Source: Varibaculum prostatecancerukia
GTDB taxonomy: Bacteria > Actinomycetota > Actinomycetes > Actinomycetales > Actinomycetaceae
Assembly (NCBI RefSeq): GCF_943169825.2
Contig: NZ_OW968402.1
Span: forward strand, 1,860,001 to 1,924,000
Length of the DNA stretch: 64,000 nucleotides
Direction of reading: 5' to 3'
Shown: piece by piece, positions 34,275 through 43,332 of the stretch
Position numbering within the stretch: the first letter of the stretch is position 1
How the letters are laid out: each line of letters starts with the position of its first letter
The notes under the pieces: model-generated
Databases searched by the model: none
Told to the model about the DNA's origin: nothing
The model's input: only the letters and a program-made list of their open reading frames with translations
Position numbers and translations under genes: made by a program

Positions 34275-35297
34275 ATGAGTATCGGCAAAGCGGAAAAGCC
34301 GCTGATTGAGTTGCGGGACGTCTATAAAATTTATCCCCGCAAGAAACAGGACCAGCTGCACGCCCTCGATGGTATCTCCCTAAAAATTGGGGCCGGGGAA
34401 ATCCACGGCATTGTGGGACAGTCGGGAGCCGGAAAATCTACGCTGATTCGTTGCCTGACCGCTTTGGAACATCCCACTTCGGGCGAAATTCTGGTGGCGG
34501 GGCAAAATCTTTCCACCCTTTCTGAAAAGCATTTGCGCCAGGCACGCCGCTCGATTGGGATGGTGTTCCAGGCGGCTAACCTTCTGGATTCGCGCACTGC
34601 TGCCGGCAATATTGCCTATCCGCTGTATTTGGCGGGACAAAAACGCGGGGATCGCCACGAGCGGGTTCAAAAGCTGCTAGATCTGGTGGGGCTGCATGAC
34701 CGGGGATCCTCTTATCCCTCCCAACTTTCCGGGGGGCAACAGCAGCGAGTAGGGGTCGCCCGGGCGCTGGCCGATGAGCCGCAAGTGTTACTGTGCGATG
34801 AACCTACCAGCGCTTTGGATACCGAATCCACCCAGCAAATCCTGCATTTAATCAAAGATGTACATGACCGCCTGGGCGTAACCGTAGTGATTATTACCCA
34901 CGAGATGAGCGTAGTCCGCGAGATTTGCACCCACGTCACTTTGCTAGAAGGCGGAAAGATCGTACAGACCGGTTCGGTGGAGGACGTAGTCAAGAATCCG
35001 TCTTCGCGGCTGGCAAAAGACCTGGTTCCGCCCCCCAATGTTGACGAAGAAGTAACTTTAGACGGCGAGCCCGCCTCGGTAGTAGATATTGCTTTTACTT
35101 CTTCGCCGGGGGTACCCACCGGATCTAAAGTTATGGATCTGGTGGCTAGCCTGGGCGGCGATATTGTGGCCGGAACGTTTGAAACCGTGGGAACCACGCA
35201 GGTTGGTCGTCTAGCTCTGGGAGTTAAAACCACGGAACTGGACAGTTTTATTCGCGAAATGGAAAATCATCACATCTATACGGAGGTGCGGGCATGA
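34275..35297 (+). CDS. metN: Methionine ABC transporter ATP-binding protein
   Basis: 340 residues. ABC ATPase with Walker A GQSGAGKST, signature LSGGQQQRVGVARAL, Walker B VLLCDEPTSAL, and a C-terminal NIL-type regulatory domain (about 270-340) that binds methionine in MetN proteins. It drives D-/L-methionine uptake with MetI and MetQ. It is preceded by a SAM riboswitch, which fits repression when SAM is plentiful. Its stop overlaps the metI start as ATGA. Confidence 0.95.
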   Translation: MSIGKAEKPLIELRDVYKIYPRKKQDQLHALDGISLKIGAGEIHGIVGQSGAGKSTLIRCLTALEHPTSGEILVAGQNLSTLSEKHLRQARRSIGMVFQAANLLDSRTAAGNIAYPLYLAGQKRGDRHERVQKLLDLVGLHDRGSSYPSQLSGGQQQRVGVARALADEPQVLLCDEPTSALDTESTQQILHLIKDVHDRLGVTVVIITHEMSVVREICTHVTLLEGGKIVQTGSVEDVVKNPSSRLAKDLVPPPNVDEEVTLDGEPASVVDIAFTSSPGVPTGSKVMDLVASLGGDIVAGTFETVGTTQVGRLALGVKTTELDSFIREMENHHIYTEVRA

Positions 35298-36034
35298 GTC
35301 TTATCGTTACTACCTCACAGGTTGCGAACATCATGCCCATGGCTGCGGATGCTTCCGGTAGATGGTTTTCCAATCCGGTGATTGCTAATGATCTTCTGAA
35401 TGCCACGTTAGAAACTATCTACATGTCGCTATGGTCGGGATTTTTCTCGATTCTGCTGGGGCTGCCGATTGGTTTGCTGCTGGTAGCTACCGCTCCGGCG
35501 GGACTGCTATCAGGTTCGAAGGTCGCGCGAGTGCTCTACGCAGTGTTGGGATTCATCGTTAACGTGGGGCGCTCACTGCCCTTCGTTATTTTGATGATTT
35601 CGATTATTCCTTTTACTCGCCTGCTGGTAGGCAGCGTTTTGGGGTGGAAAGCGGCAGTAGTTCCACTGACGCTGGCGGCGGCGCCGTTCTTTGCCCGCCT
35701 GGTGGAATCCAATGTGCAAGGGGTAGAAAGCGGCAAACTAGAGGCGGCAAAAATGGCGGGCGCCTCTAACTGGCAAATCATGATGGGAGTGCAGGTGCAC
35801 GAAGCGTTGCCGGCCCTAATCCAGTCAGTTACCGTTACTTTGATTTCTCTGATTGGTTACGGGGCGATGGCGGGTACTTTGGGTACCGGTGGCCTGGGGG
35901 CGCTTGCCATAAACTACGGTTACAACCAATTTATGGGTGACGTGATGCTAATCGTGGTCATCGACATCCTGCTGATCGTGGTCATCGTACAGTGGGTCGG
36001 CGACATGCTTAGCCGGCTGGTCGATCACCGCTAA
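35294..36034 (+). CDS. metI: Methionine ABC transporter permease
   Basis: 246 residues with five to six membrane helices. The binding-protein-dependent transport loop is seen in GKLEAAKMAGASNWQIMMGV, followed by LIGYGAMAGTLGTGGLG, both typical of MetI. Start ATG overlaps the metN stop. A gap of 183 bp to metQ contains two hairpins (CCGCTA/TAGCGG near 36058-36075 and GTCCTCG/CGAGGAC near 36129-36161) that may tune expression of the binding protein relative to the membrane parts. Confidence 0.94.
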   Translation: MSLIVTTSQVANIMPMAADASGRWFSNPVIANDLLNATLETIYMSLWSGFFSILLGLPIGLLLVATAPAGLLSGSKVARVLYAVLGFIVNVGRSLPFVILMISIIPFTRLLVGSVLGWKAAVVPLTLAAAPFFARLVESNVQGVESGKLEAAKMAGASNWQIMMGVQVHEALPALIQSVTVTLISLIGYGAMAGTLGTGGLGALAINYGYNQFMGDVMLIVVIDILLIVVIVQWVGDMLSRLVDHR

Positions 36035-36217
36035 GGAAAAACCAGTCGGAGTTTGTTCCGCTAGATTTTAGCGGTCTAGTTAAAAATTTTGTTCCCTGGC
36101 ACCGCGCTAGGTAGCTCGGGAAAGCTTTTGTCCTCGTCCGCTCTATAGACGCAGGCGAGGACGGGCAAGAAAACTTTGTAAACTACCTAAAAAACAACTA
36201 ATTAAAAGGAAAAGAAA

Positions 36218-37042
36218 ATGAAAACTTGGAAGAAAATTATTGCTGCAGCGGGAGCTGCTGGTCTGGCCTTAAGTCTGGCTGCTTGCGGCGGTAGCTCCGC
36301 TGGTGGCGACACCAAACTGATCGTAGGGGCTTCCCCTAATCCGCATGCGAAGATCTTGCGTTACGTGGCCGATAACTTGGCTAAGAAGCAGGGCATCGAG
36401 TTGGAGATCAAAGAGTACACCGACTACGTCCAACCGAATGAAGCCCTGAATTCTGGGGATCTGGATGCCAACTATTATCAGACGGTTCCCTACTTCGATG
36501 AGAACACCGCCAAGAACAACTGGCAGTTCGATCACGGCAAGGGAATCCACCTAGAGCCGCTAGGAATTTATTCCGAAAAGCTCAAGGATATTAAGGATCT
36601 GAAGGACGGCGCCAAGATTGGGATCATCAACGACCCCACTAACCAGGCGCGTGCCCTAAAACTACTGGCCGACAATGGTTTAATTAAGTTGCCGAAGGAT
36701 GAGAAGCAGCAGAAAGTATCGGTGATTGCCAAGTCTAAAGAGTACAATCCGCGTGGCTTTGAGCTGCCTGAGGTGGAAGGTGCGCAGTTAGTGCGCGCCC
36801 TAGCTGACCTAGATGTCGCGGTGATCAACGGTAACTTTGCTCAACTTGGAGGCAAGAAGCCCTCTGAAGCCTTGATCTTGGAATCTACCAAGAATAATCC
36901 TGCGCTAAATATTCTGGCTTGGAAGAAGGATTCTGAAAAGGTAGAGGCGATTAAGAAGCTGGACACTTTGCTGCACTCTCCGGAAGTCAAGGCTTACATT
37001 GAAAAGACCTGGCCGGACAAGTCAGTGCTACCCGGTTTTTAA
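36218..37042 (+). CDS. metQ: Methionine-binding lipoprotein
   Basis: 274 residues with a lipoprotein signal (ALSLAACGGSS; lipidated Cys at about 23) and the NlpA/MetQ fold: LIVGASPNPHAKILRYVADN, EYTDYVQPNEALNSGDLDAN, YYQTVPYFDENT, IGIINDPTNQARAL, VAVINGNFAQ. It captures methionine outside the membrane for MetNI. AAAGGAAAAG upstream of the ATG is a strong ribosome-binding site. Confidence 0.95.
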   Translation: MKTWKKIIAAAGAAGLALSLAACGGSSAGGDTKLIVGASPNPHAKILRYVADNLAKKQGIELEIKEYTDYVQPNEALNSGDLDANYYQTVPYFDENTAKNNWQFDHGKGIHLEPLGIYSEKLKDIKDLKDGAKIGIINDPTNQARALKLLADNGLIKLPKDEKQQKVSVIAKSKEYNPRGFELPEVEGAQLVRALADLDVAVINGNFAQLGGKKPSEALILESTKNNPALNILAWKKDSEKVEAIKKLDTLLHSPEVKAYIEKTWPDKSVLPGF

Positions 37043-37086
37043 TCCGACTAACCAAGTCGCTTTAAAAATCTAATCGCCTTAAATCT

Positions 37087-37125
37087 CAGGGGCGGGGTCG
37101 AAGAAAATATTCGACCCCGCCCCTG
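37087..37125 (+). terminator. Rho-independent terminator after metQ
   Basis: CAGGGGCGGGGTCGAA (37087-37102) pairs perfectly with TTCGACCCCGCCCCTG (37110-37125), followed by TTTATGTTCTTT. It ends the metNIQ transcript before the convergent EIIA gene. Confidence 0.9.
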
Positions 37126-37225
37126 TTTATGTTCTTTAGGTCTACAAATAGTTACGGCGATTAGTCCGCAGCTACCAATATCCGCAAGAATAACTGTCAG
37201 ATTCCCCAGGTATTACTGGGTACCG

Positions 37226-37696
37226 TTACTTGCGCAAAGTTACCTGACAAAGCGGGGTTCCTGCCTGCACCGAGCCAAGGGAATAATCCATTGCCTCCAC
37301 TTGATTCCGTCCGATAAACACCACCGGGGTTACCGGATCTTTTTCTAGCGCGAGCAGGCGTGGAATATCGACCTCAACTATGGGCTGCCCGGCCTCAACC
37401 TCCTCGCCCTCACTGCATAGCAGCTTGAAACCCTCACCCTTAAGCCCCACCGTTTCTAGCCCCACGTGTACCAGCACCTCTAGGTCGCCAACCTTGCCTA
37501 CCAGCGCGAAGGCGTGTCCGGTTTTAAAAAGCTTTACGATTTTCCCACTAACCGGAGCCAAGACTGGCTGTACCTGCGGTAAAGGACGAATAGCTACGCC
37601 CTCCCCCATCATTTTCTGAGAAAAAACCGGATCCGGAACCGCGGTGACCGGCACAATCTCACCACAAAGGGGAGCTAGTATCGGAAGGACTGTCAT
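37226..37696 (-). CDS. Stand-alone PTS EIIA, glucose type
   Basis: 156 residues, a full EIIA-Glc (Crr-like) domain with nothing fused. Seen: PLCGEIVPVTAVPDPVFSQK, GEGVAIRP, APVSGKIVKLFKTGHAFAL (first active-site His), and VLVHVGLETVGLKGEGF (phospho-accepting His). It receives phosphate from HPr and passes it to a separate EIIB/EIIC, or signals carbon status. No EIIB/EIIC lies in the window. It is 42 bp downstream of a LacI-type regulator on the same strand. A second EIIA is at 56859. Confidence 0.93.
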   Translation of the reverse strand: MTVLPILAPLCGEIVPVTAVPDPVFSQKMMGEGVAIRPLPQVQPVLAPVSGKIVKLFKTGHAFALVGKVGDLEVLVHVGLETVGLKGEGFKLLCSEGEEVEAGQPIVEVDIPRLLALEKDPVTPVVFIGRNQVEAMDYSLGSVQAGTPLCQVTLRK

Positions 37697-37737
37697 CAGC
37701 TACCTCTGGGTTTTCTCCGGGACAAACGGCCAAGTTT

Positions 37738-38772
37738 TCAGGCGGTCTTGCGCACAATCAGCTGGGTGTCCACTTGGTTTTCGGTGGCGTCCCATTTCTT
37801 GCCATAGTTTTCCTCATCCAAAAAGAACTCTACGTGTGCTACCAGGCGCTCAACTGCTAGTGCTGCCAGTTGTTCCCGATCTTGTCGCACCGTAGTTAGT
37901 TCCACATAAGGCTCAGCAGCAATCGGAGTGTCATCGAAACCAACTACCGCAACTTCCTGCGGAATTTTGATGCCTTCTTGCCACAGCCTAATCATGAATC
38001 CTTGGGCACACAGGTCGTTAAAACACATCACTGCACGTGGTAGCCCCCTGTCCCCCCTGCTGACCTGGTGTAATATCTCGTCGGCAACCCGCGCCCCATC
38101 GCGCGGATTTTGTCCGCCCTGATAGATACGATTCGCTACACTTTCGCTGGACGATAACCCCGATTCTTTAAGGCAGCGGCGAAATGCGGCTTCCCGCACC
38201 CGGGCGTTAGCCTGATTGTCGCCACAAATATGCACAATGTCGCCAAAACCCTGCTTTTGTAAATACTGGAAACCTTTCTCAATTCCTAAGGCATCATTGG
38301 ACACCACGGCGTCAACATTCTTTGATCCAGATTCTTGACACAGGGTAATCAGCGGTATGGTAGATGCAACTTTTTCTAAATACTCACCGGAGAGTTTTGT
38401 ACCGATAAGAATTATTCCTTCACAGCGGTCTTGCAGCAGGGATTCGATGCAATCCATTTCGCTGCGCAGTCCCACGCAACCCGCCGCTACCAAGCGATAG
38501 CCTTGTTTTTCAGCGTAACGATAGAGCGGATCCATCAGCGAGGTTTGGAACTCTTGCTCCATATAATAAACCACACCCAGCAAATAGCTGCGGTCTAGAC
38601 GAATGAGGGCGGCCTGCCGGTCAGGACGATACCCCATCTCAAAAGCGGCGCGCTGAATCTCAGCGCGTCTCTTTTCCGAAACTCCGGGTCGTCCGGACAA
38701 CGCAACGGACACCGTAGAAATGGCGGCTCCCACTTCCTTGGCGACATCGGAGATAGTTACTTTTTGTTTCAT
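37738..38772 (-). CDS. LacI-family transcriptional regulator
   Basis: 344 residues: N-terminal helix-turn-helix VTISDVAKEVGAAISTVSVA then LSGRPGVSEKRRAEIQRAA, followed by a periplasmic-binding-protein-like sensor domain (LLGVVYYMEQEF, GIILIGTKLS, VAVVGFDDTPIA). The usual role is repression of sugar genes until an inducer binds. Nearby palindromes of LacI-operator type at 40083-40098 and 40003-40014, in front of the IolH-like gene, are the best candidate targets. Upstream of its own start is an imperfect palindrome, GAGGTTCAAACCTC (about 38813-38826). Confidence 0.92.
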   Translation of the reverse strand: MKQKVTISDVAKEVGAAISTVSVALSGRPGVSEKRRAEIQRAAFEMGYRPDRQAALIRLDRSYLLGVVYYMEQEFQTSLMDPLYRYAEKQGYRLVAAGCVGLRSEMDCIESLLQDRCEGIILIGTKLSGEYLEKVASTIPLITLCQESGSKNVDAVVSNDALGIEKGFQYLQKQGFGDIVHICGDNQANARVREAAFRRCLKESGLSSSESVANRIYQGGQNPRDGARVADEILHQVSRGDRGLPRAVMCFNDLCAQGFMIRLWQEGIKIPQEVAVVGFDDTPIAAEPYVELTTVRQDREQLAALAVERLVAHVEFFLDEENYGKKWDATENQVDTQLIVRKTA

Positions 38773-38959
38773 AGCATTGCTCTTAGAGTATCGCTAAATA
38801 GCCTATAGCCATGGAGGTTCAAACCTCTGAAACATAATTTGGAATAAACCAAATAGCTAACTAAACACCCCTAAGATTCGTTTGAGCATTCACAGGTAAA
38901 CGTATAGTTAACGTTATTTATTCAGTTGTTTTCCGAGAAACACTTGGATTTGCAAGAAA

Positions 38960-38996
38960 GGTTTTCCGAAGACGCCACCTGCGCCCTCGGAAAACC
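38960..38996 (-). terminator. Hairpin terminator after the IolH-like gene
   Basis: GGTTTTCCGA (38960-38969) pairs with TCGGAAAACC (38987-38996); on the minus strand the stem is followed by TTTCTTG. It separates the IolH-like gene from the LacI gene. Confidence 0.7.
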
Positions 38997-39022
38997 AAAT
39001 CTTGCTTAGTTACTGAGCGGGA

Positions 39023-39889
39023 TTACTGTCCGAACTCGCTCTTCACCCGGGCAATCATCTTCTTATTGATTTCGTCAGCGCGGTCATGCCAGCCGAATAC
39101 GCACAGAGATAACACGCCATCGAACTTCATATCCCGTAAGGTGCTGAACAGCTCGTCCCAGGGAACTTCGCCCATGCCGATCTCGTTGTGCTGGTGTACC
39201 CGCGCGTCCACTCCCGGAGGATTGATTACGTAACGGTTTCCATCGAAGGCCTTGTGGTTATAAACATCCGCAATATGTACTTCTTTCAGCAGGTCACCTG
39301 CAGAACGTAGCATCCGCTCTACATCGCCCTTGCCATCGGAAAGGTGGAAGGTGTGCGGAGCGCAGTATTCATAGCCAATCCAGGGCTTATTTACCCCGCG
39401 AATCAAGTTGATGGCGGGATCGTGTAGCTCCACGAAGTCGTAGGGGTGTGCCTCCATGTGCAGCTGAATCCCATATTTTTCAAAATCGGGTGTGAGTTCT
39501 TCAATGGACTTATACCACTGATGTTCGCAGTGCCGGGGAGTGTTGGGATCCCCGGAAAATTCAGAAACAATCTCGCGCACATCTAACTGATCGGCAATCT
39601 CGAGCAACCGCCGCCAGTTGCGCACCTGGGCTTGCCGCTCTTCCTCGTCAACACATGCCCAGTTAAACACCGGGTTCAAAGTGGCAATCTTAACCCCGGA
39701 TTCCTTCTGTGCCTTGTTAAGCTCGGCGACAAAAGCATCGTCCGCCTTGGGGTAGTGATGCCAGAAGTGAAAATCTGCCGTTGGCGAGAGTTCCACATAA
39801 TCAAACCCCAGTTCCCGGGCTTTATGCAGGGTTTGCGGAACCAGCATAAACCAGTAATACATATTGGGGTCGAGAGCAATCTTGACCAT
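39023..39889 (-). CDS. Sugar-phosphate isomerase/epimerase-like protein (IolH-like)
   Basis: 288 residues of the xylose-isomerase-like TIM-barrel family. The N-terminus VKIALDPNMYYW and ELGFDYVELSPTADF, with metal-ligand-like positions in HMEAHPYDF, EVHIADVYNH and HQHNEIGMGEVPWDEL, fits the IolE/IolH/IolI group and most resembles IolH. IolH proteins are part of myo-inositol loci but their reaction is not well defined. Neighbours LacI and mmsA (iolA-like) support an inositol-related role, but the core genes iolG, iolC, iolB and iolD are not in the window. Confidence 0.75.
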   Translation of the reverse strand: MVKIALDPNMYYWFMLVPQTLHKARELGFDYVELSPTADFHFWHHYPKADDAFVAELNKAQKESGVKIATLNPVFNWACVDEEERQAQVRNWRRLLEIADQLDVREIVSEFSGDPNTPRHCEHQWYKSIEELTPDFEKYGIQLHMEAHPYDFVELHDPAINLIRGVNKPWIGYEYCAPHTFHLSDGKGDVERMLRSAGDLLKEVHIADVYNHKAFDGNRYVINPPGVDARVHQHNEIGMGEVPWDELFSTLRDMKFDGVLSLCVFGWHDRADEINKKMIARVKSEFGQ

Positions 39890-40002
39890 TTTTCATTCCT
39901 TCTACTTGGCGGTGACTATATTCATCAGGGCGAGTATTGAGGTTCCTCCCTCAGGTAGTAGCCTCTTCGCTCCGCTTATTTGTTGGGCACCCTCAGCTTA
40001 GC

Positions 40003-40014
40003 CGAAACGTTTCG
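40003..40014. promoter_or_regulatory. LacI/cre-type operator palindrome
   Basis: CGAAACGTTTCG is a perfect 12-bp palindrome with the central CG typical of LacI-family operators. It lies about 115 bp in front of the IolH-like gene. A very similar palindrome (CGGAAACGTTTCCG) precedes the pullulanase at 60843-60856. Confidence 0.5.
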
Positions 40015-40056
40015 TCACATCGAGGCTTTTCCGGGGTTTCCCGTTTGTAGACTTGG

Positions 40057-40110
40057 TTGACACCAAAGCCTATCTACCTTTATTTAACACGTGTTAAACA
40101 AGGGTGTCAA
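40057..40110. promoter_or_regulatory. Divergent TTGACA promoters sharing a 16-bp operator
   Basis: On the minus strand TTGACA (40110-40105), a 17-bp spacer and TTAAAT (40087-40082) form a good sigma-70-type promoter towards the IolH-like gene. Its spacer and -10 box are covered by the perfect palindrome TTTAACACGTGTTAAA (40083-40098). On the plus strand TTGACA (40057-40062) with a weaker -10 near 40080 points towards pdxS. A repressor bound to the palindrome would block the minus-strand promoter and perhaps both. The LacI protein at 37738 is the obvious candidate. The rest of 39890-40296 shows no gene. Confidence 0.6.
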
Positions 40111-40296
40111 GGGTATTACCCTTATATTTTTTCTCGCGTAATAAAAAAACTGCGATTTGCATTTTTTCACTAGACGCGTCCTTGCCCACTAAAATACCTA
40201 TTCCGCCTCGTAAGTTTGTAAAGTAGATGCTTAGAGGGAAAAGCGCCGCTTAGCGCCGCGACCAAGAAGGCTAGGCACAGAAAGAAGGAACAGGAA

Positions 40297-41211
40297 ATGG
40301 AAACCGGCAACACTTCCAAAGTCCAGGAATCAAACGAACTAAAAGAACGGGTGGCGCTGAACCGTCAGCTTGCCCAGATGCTGAAGGGTGGCGTGATTAT
40401 GGACGTCACCACCCCGGAACAGGCACGGATTGCCGAGGACGCGGGCGCGGCCGCCGTTATGGCGCTAGAACGGATCCCCGCCGACATTCGGGCAGCGGGC
40501 GGCGTTTCTCGGATGAGTGATCCGGCGATGATCAAGGGGATCCAAGAGGCAGTTTCTATTCCGGTGATGGCAAAGTGCCGGATTGGACATTTTGTGGAAG
40601 CCCAGTTGCTGGAAGCTATCGAAATCGACTATATTGATGAATCCGAAGTCCTCTCCCCCGCCGACGACATCTACCACATTGATAAAACCCAGTTCAAAGT
40701 ACCTTTCGTGTGTGGGGCACGTAACCTGGGTGAAGCGCTGCGGCGCATTGGCGAGGGCGCAACCATGATTCGCACCAAGGGCGAGCCGGGAACCGGCGAC
40801 GTGGTACAGGCAGTAACCCATATGCGCGAGATGAACGCGGAAATCCGGCGGATTTCCAGCCTGCGCGAAGACGAGATTTTCGAGGCCGCTAAGCAGCTAG
40901 AAGTACCGCTGGCGCTGTTGCAAGAGGTACATGATTCTGCGCGCCTTCCGGTCGTAAACTTCGCGGCTGGCGGAGTGGCCACCCCAGCAGATGCAGCTTT
41001 GATGATGCAGCTAGGTGCCGAGGGCGTGTTCGTAGGTTCCGGTATTTTCAAGTCCGGCAATCCCGCCAAACGTGCCGCCGCGATCGTCAAGGCAGTCACT
41101 AACTTTAGGGACGCAAAACTGATCGCGGAACTTTCCGAAAATCTGGGTGAAGCCATGGTGGGGATTAACGAAAGTGAAATTGACCTACTGATGGCAGAAC
41201 GCGGAAAGTAA
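40297..41211 (+). CDS. pdxS: Pyridoxal 5'-phosphate synthase, lyase subunit
   Basis: 304 residues, highly conserved PdxS/Pdx1 TIM barrel that condenses ribose 5-phosphate, glyceraldehyde 3-phosphate and ammonia into PLP. Seen: [69 protein letters not shown], and [20 protein letters not shown] then [26 protein letters not shown] precedes the ATG. pdxT follows after 33 bp, forming the usual synthase/glutaminase pair. Confidence 0.97.
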   Translation: METGNTSKVQESNELKERVALNRQLAQMLKGGVIMDVTTPEQARIAEDAGAAAVMALERIPADIRAAGGVSRMSDPAMIKGIQEAVSIPVMAKCRIGHFVEAQLLEAIEIDYIDESEVLSPADDIYHIDKTQFKVPFVCGARNLGEALRRIGEGATMIRTKGEPGTGDVVQAVTHMREMNAEIRRISSLREDEIFEAAKQLEVPLALLQEVHDSARLPVVNFAAGGVATPADAALMMQLGAEGVFVGSGIFKSGNPAKRAAAIVKAVTNFRDAKLIAELSENLGEAMVGINESEIDLLMAERGK

Positions 41212-41244
41212 GCCCCCTCCAACAGAATCGGTCAGCGTAATCAG

Positions 41245-41814
41245 ATGGAAAAAGTTGGCGTACTCGCAGTTCAAGGTGCCTTCATTGAGCATGAACAGTG
41301 CCTGCAGGCAGTGGGGGCTCAGGTAGTCGAACTGCGCGAAGCAGCAGACTTGCGCAGCGGATTTAACCGCCTGGTATTACCGGGCGGAGAATCCACGGTG
41401 CAATCAAAACTGCTGATTGAACTGGGGATGGCGGATCGGCTACGGGATATGATTACCGCCGGGATGCCGGTTCTGGGAACCTGCGCTGGACTAATCTTGC
41501 TGGCCAAGCAGATTATGGGTAAACGCGACGTGGATCGCACGGCACTCGGAACCTTGGACGTTACCGTGGAACGCAATGCCTATGGACGCCAACTCGGTTC
41601 CTTTAACGCCCGCGCTGACTTTGCAGGAATGAAAGATCTACCGATGACCTTTATTCGCGCTCCTCGCATTAGCGAGGTGGGGCCGGGAGTAGAAGAACTC
41701 GGACGAGTAAATGGGCTAATTGTGGGGGCGCGAGCCGGAGGTCAAATCGGAGTTACTTTCCACCCCGAACTGACCGGCGACCCGCGCCTGCACCAAATGT
41801 TCTTGAACCTCTAG
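41245..41814 (+). CDS. pdxT: PLP synthase, glutaminase subunit
   Basis: 189 residues, class I glutamine amidotransferase that feeds ammonia to PdxS. Catalytic features: LPGGESTVQSKLL, nucleophile Cys in GTCAGLILLAKQI, and the His-Glu pair in GVTFHPELTGD. Length is normal for PdxT. It shares the transcript with pdxS and is convergent with mmsA, 15 bp between the stops. Confidence 0.96.
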   Translation: MEKVGVLAVQGAFIEHEQCLQAVGAQVVELREAADLRSGFNRLVLPGGESTVQSKLLIELGMADRLRDMITAGMPVLGTCAGLILLAKQIMGKRDVDRTALGTLDVTVERNAYGRQLGSFNARADFAGMKDLPMTFIRAPRISEVGPGVEELGRVNGLIVGARAGGQIGVTFHPELTGDPRLHQMFLNL

Positions 41815-41829
41815 TTCCTTTAGCTACCT

Positions 41830-43332
41830 TTAGCCTTCCTCGCGCTGGAAGCTCATAGTGGCTTCATAGTGTCCGGATTCGCTCGGCCAGCGGGTAGTAA
41901 TCGCTTTGGCCTTGGTGTAGAACTTCACGCCCTCGGGGCCGTGGATATGAGTGTCCCCAAGTAGCGAGTCTTTCCAGCCACCGAAGGAGTAGTAGGCAAC
42001 CGGAGTCGGAATCGGGACGTTAACGCCCACCATGCCGGCCTCAACATCGAGGGTGAACTTGCGCGCTACCCCGCCGTCATTGGTGAAGATAGCAGAGCCG
42101 TTACCAAAGGGAGAGGAGTTAACGATTTCGATGGCTTCTTCATAAGTTTCGGCGCGGGTAATTACCAGCACCGGACCGAAGATTTCCTCGTAGTAGGCGG
42201 GCGCATCTTTGGGGCAGTTATCGATAATGGTGGGCCCTACGAAGTAGCCGTTGGGGTAACCTTCCGGTCGGAATCCGCGTCCATCACGCACAATAGTCGC
42301 ACCGCGTTCTTCAGCGTCAGTAATCAGACCTTCGATGCGTTCCTGCGCTTTCTTGTCAATCACCGGTCCCATCTCGCAGCCTTCAACCATGCCTTGATTC
42401 ACGTGAATCTGGTCAGCGTGGGCTTTGACTTTCTCGGCTAGTTTTTCACCAGCGCTTCCTACGGCTACTACCACCGGCAACGCCATACAGCGTTCACCCG
42501 CCGCTCCGAAAGCCGCTGCCGAAATATGCTTGGCGGCGAAATCGATATCTGCATCCGGCATCACGATGGCGTGGTTGTTTGCCCCGCCCAGCGCCTGTAC
42601 CCGTTTGCCGTGAGCAACCCCGGTGTTCTGCACAATATGTGCAACCGGAGTGGATCCCACAAAGGAAATCGCATCGATTCCCGGATGCTCCAAGATGGAG
42701 GTAACCAGGTTACGGTTACCAGTCAATACCTGGTAAATCCCGTCCGGTAGCCCCGCTTGCTTGTAGAGTTCGCCGGTAAAGAGGGCAGCGGAAGGAGTGG
42801 AGGACGCGGGCTTAATAATAATGGCATTACCAGTAGCGATAGCCAAGGGGTGCATCCACATGGGCACCATTGCCGGGAAGTTGAACGGGCAAATCCCCGC
42901 TACTACTCCCACCGGCTGCCGCACGGTGTAAATATCAACACCAGTCGAAATCTGGTAGGAATATTCGCCCTTCATATTGGCGTTAATCCCGCAGGCATAG
43001 TCGAGGGTTTCCCGTCCGCGCTGAATCTCGCCAATCGCGTCCGAGTAGTTCTTGCCGTGCTCCTGGACGATGAGCCTTGCCATCTTGTCTTGGTTTTCCA
43101 AAACCAGGTGGCGCATCTTGAACATGATGTCTACGCGTTTTGCGAGCGAAAGTTTCGCCCACTCTTTTTGCGCTTTTTTGGCAATCTCTACTGCGTGATC
43201 CAAATCTTCACTAGATGCGGACGGAACCGTAGCTACGACCTCTCCTAGCGCTGGATCTTCAATATCGATGTGTCCAGCAGGTTTCCCCTGTGCGTATTCA
43301 CCGTTAATCCAATGCTGCAACTGTTTTACCAT
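41830..43332 (-). CDS. mmsA: CoA-acylating methylmalonate-semialdehyde dehydrogenase
   Basis: 500 residues of the aldehyde dehydrogenase superfamily. Seen: GICPFNFPAMVPMWMHPLAI, KPASSTPSAA, FVGSTPVAHIVQNTG, LGGANNHAIVMPDAD, and the catalytic Cys in GAAGERCMALPVVV. The family (MmsA/IolA) oxidises malonate- or methylmalonate-semialdehyde to acetyl- or propionyl-CoA at the end of valine or myo-inositol breakdown. TGAGGAGAAACTGACA upstream of the ATG gives a strong ribosome-binding site. With the IolH-like gene nearby, an inositol role is favoured over valine breakdown. Confidence 0.93.
   Translation of the reverse strand: MVKQLQHWINGEYAQGKPAGHIDIEDPALGEVVATVPSASSEDLDHAVEIAKKAQKEWAKLSLAKRVDIMFKMRHLVLENQDKMARLIVQEHGKNYSDAIGEIQRGRETLDYACGINANMKGEYSYQISTGVDIYTVRQPVGVVAGICPFNFPAMVPMWMHPLAIATGNAIIIKPASSTPSAALFTGELYKQAGLPDGIYQVLTGNRNLVTSILEHPGIDAISFVGSTPVAHIVQNTGVAHGKRVQALGGANNHAIVMPDADIDFAAKHISAAAFGAAGERCMALPVVVAVGSAGEKLAEKVKAHADQIHVNQGMVEGCEMGPVIDKKAQERIEGLITDAEERGATIVRDGRGFRPEGYPNGYFVGPTIIDNCPKDAPAYYEEIFGPVLVITRAETYEEAIEIVNSSPFGNGSAIFTNDGGVARKFTLDVEAGMVGVNVPIPTPVAYYSFGGWKDSLLGDTHIHGPEGVKFYTKAKAITTRWPSESGHYEATMSFQREEG

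Noticed and set aside
34712-35233. Long Ser/Thr-rich minus-strand frame across metN
   Set aside because: It is the antisense shadow of the well-supported metN coding sequence; composition is typical of a shadow frame and there is no ribosome-binding site.
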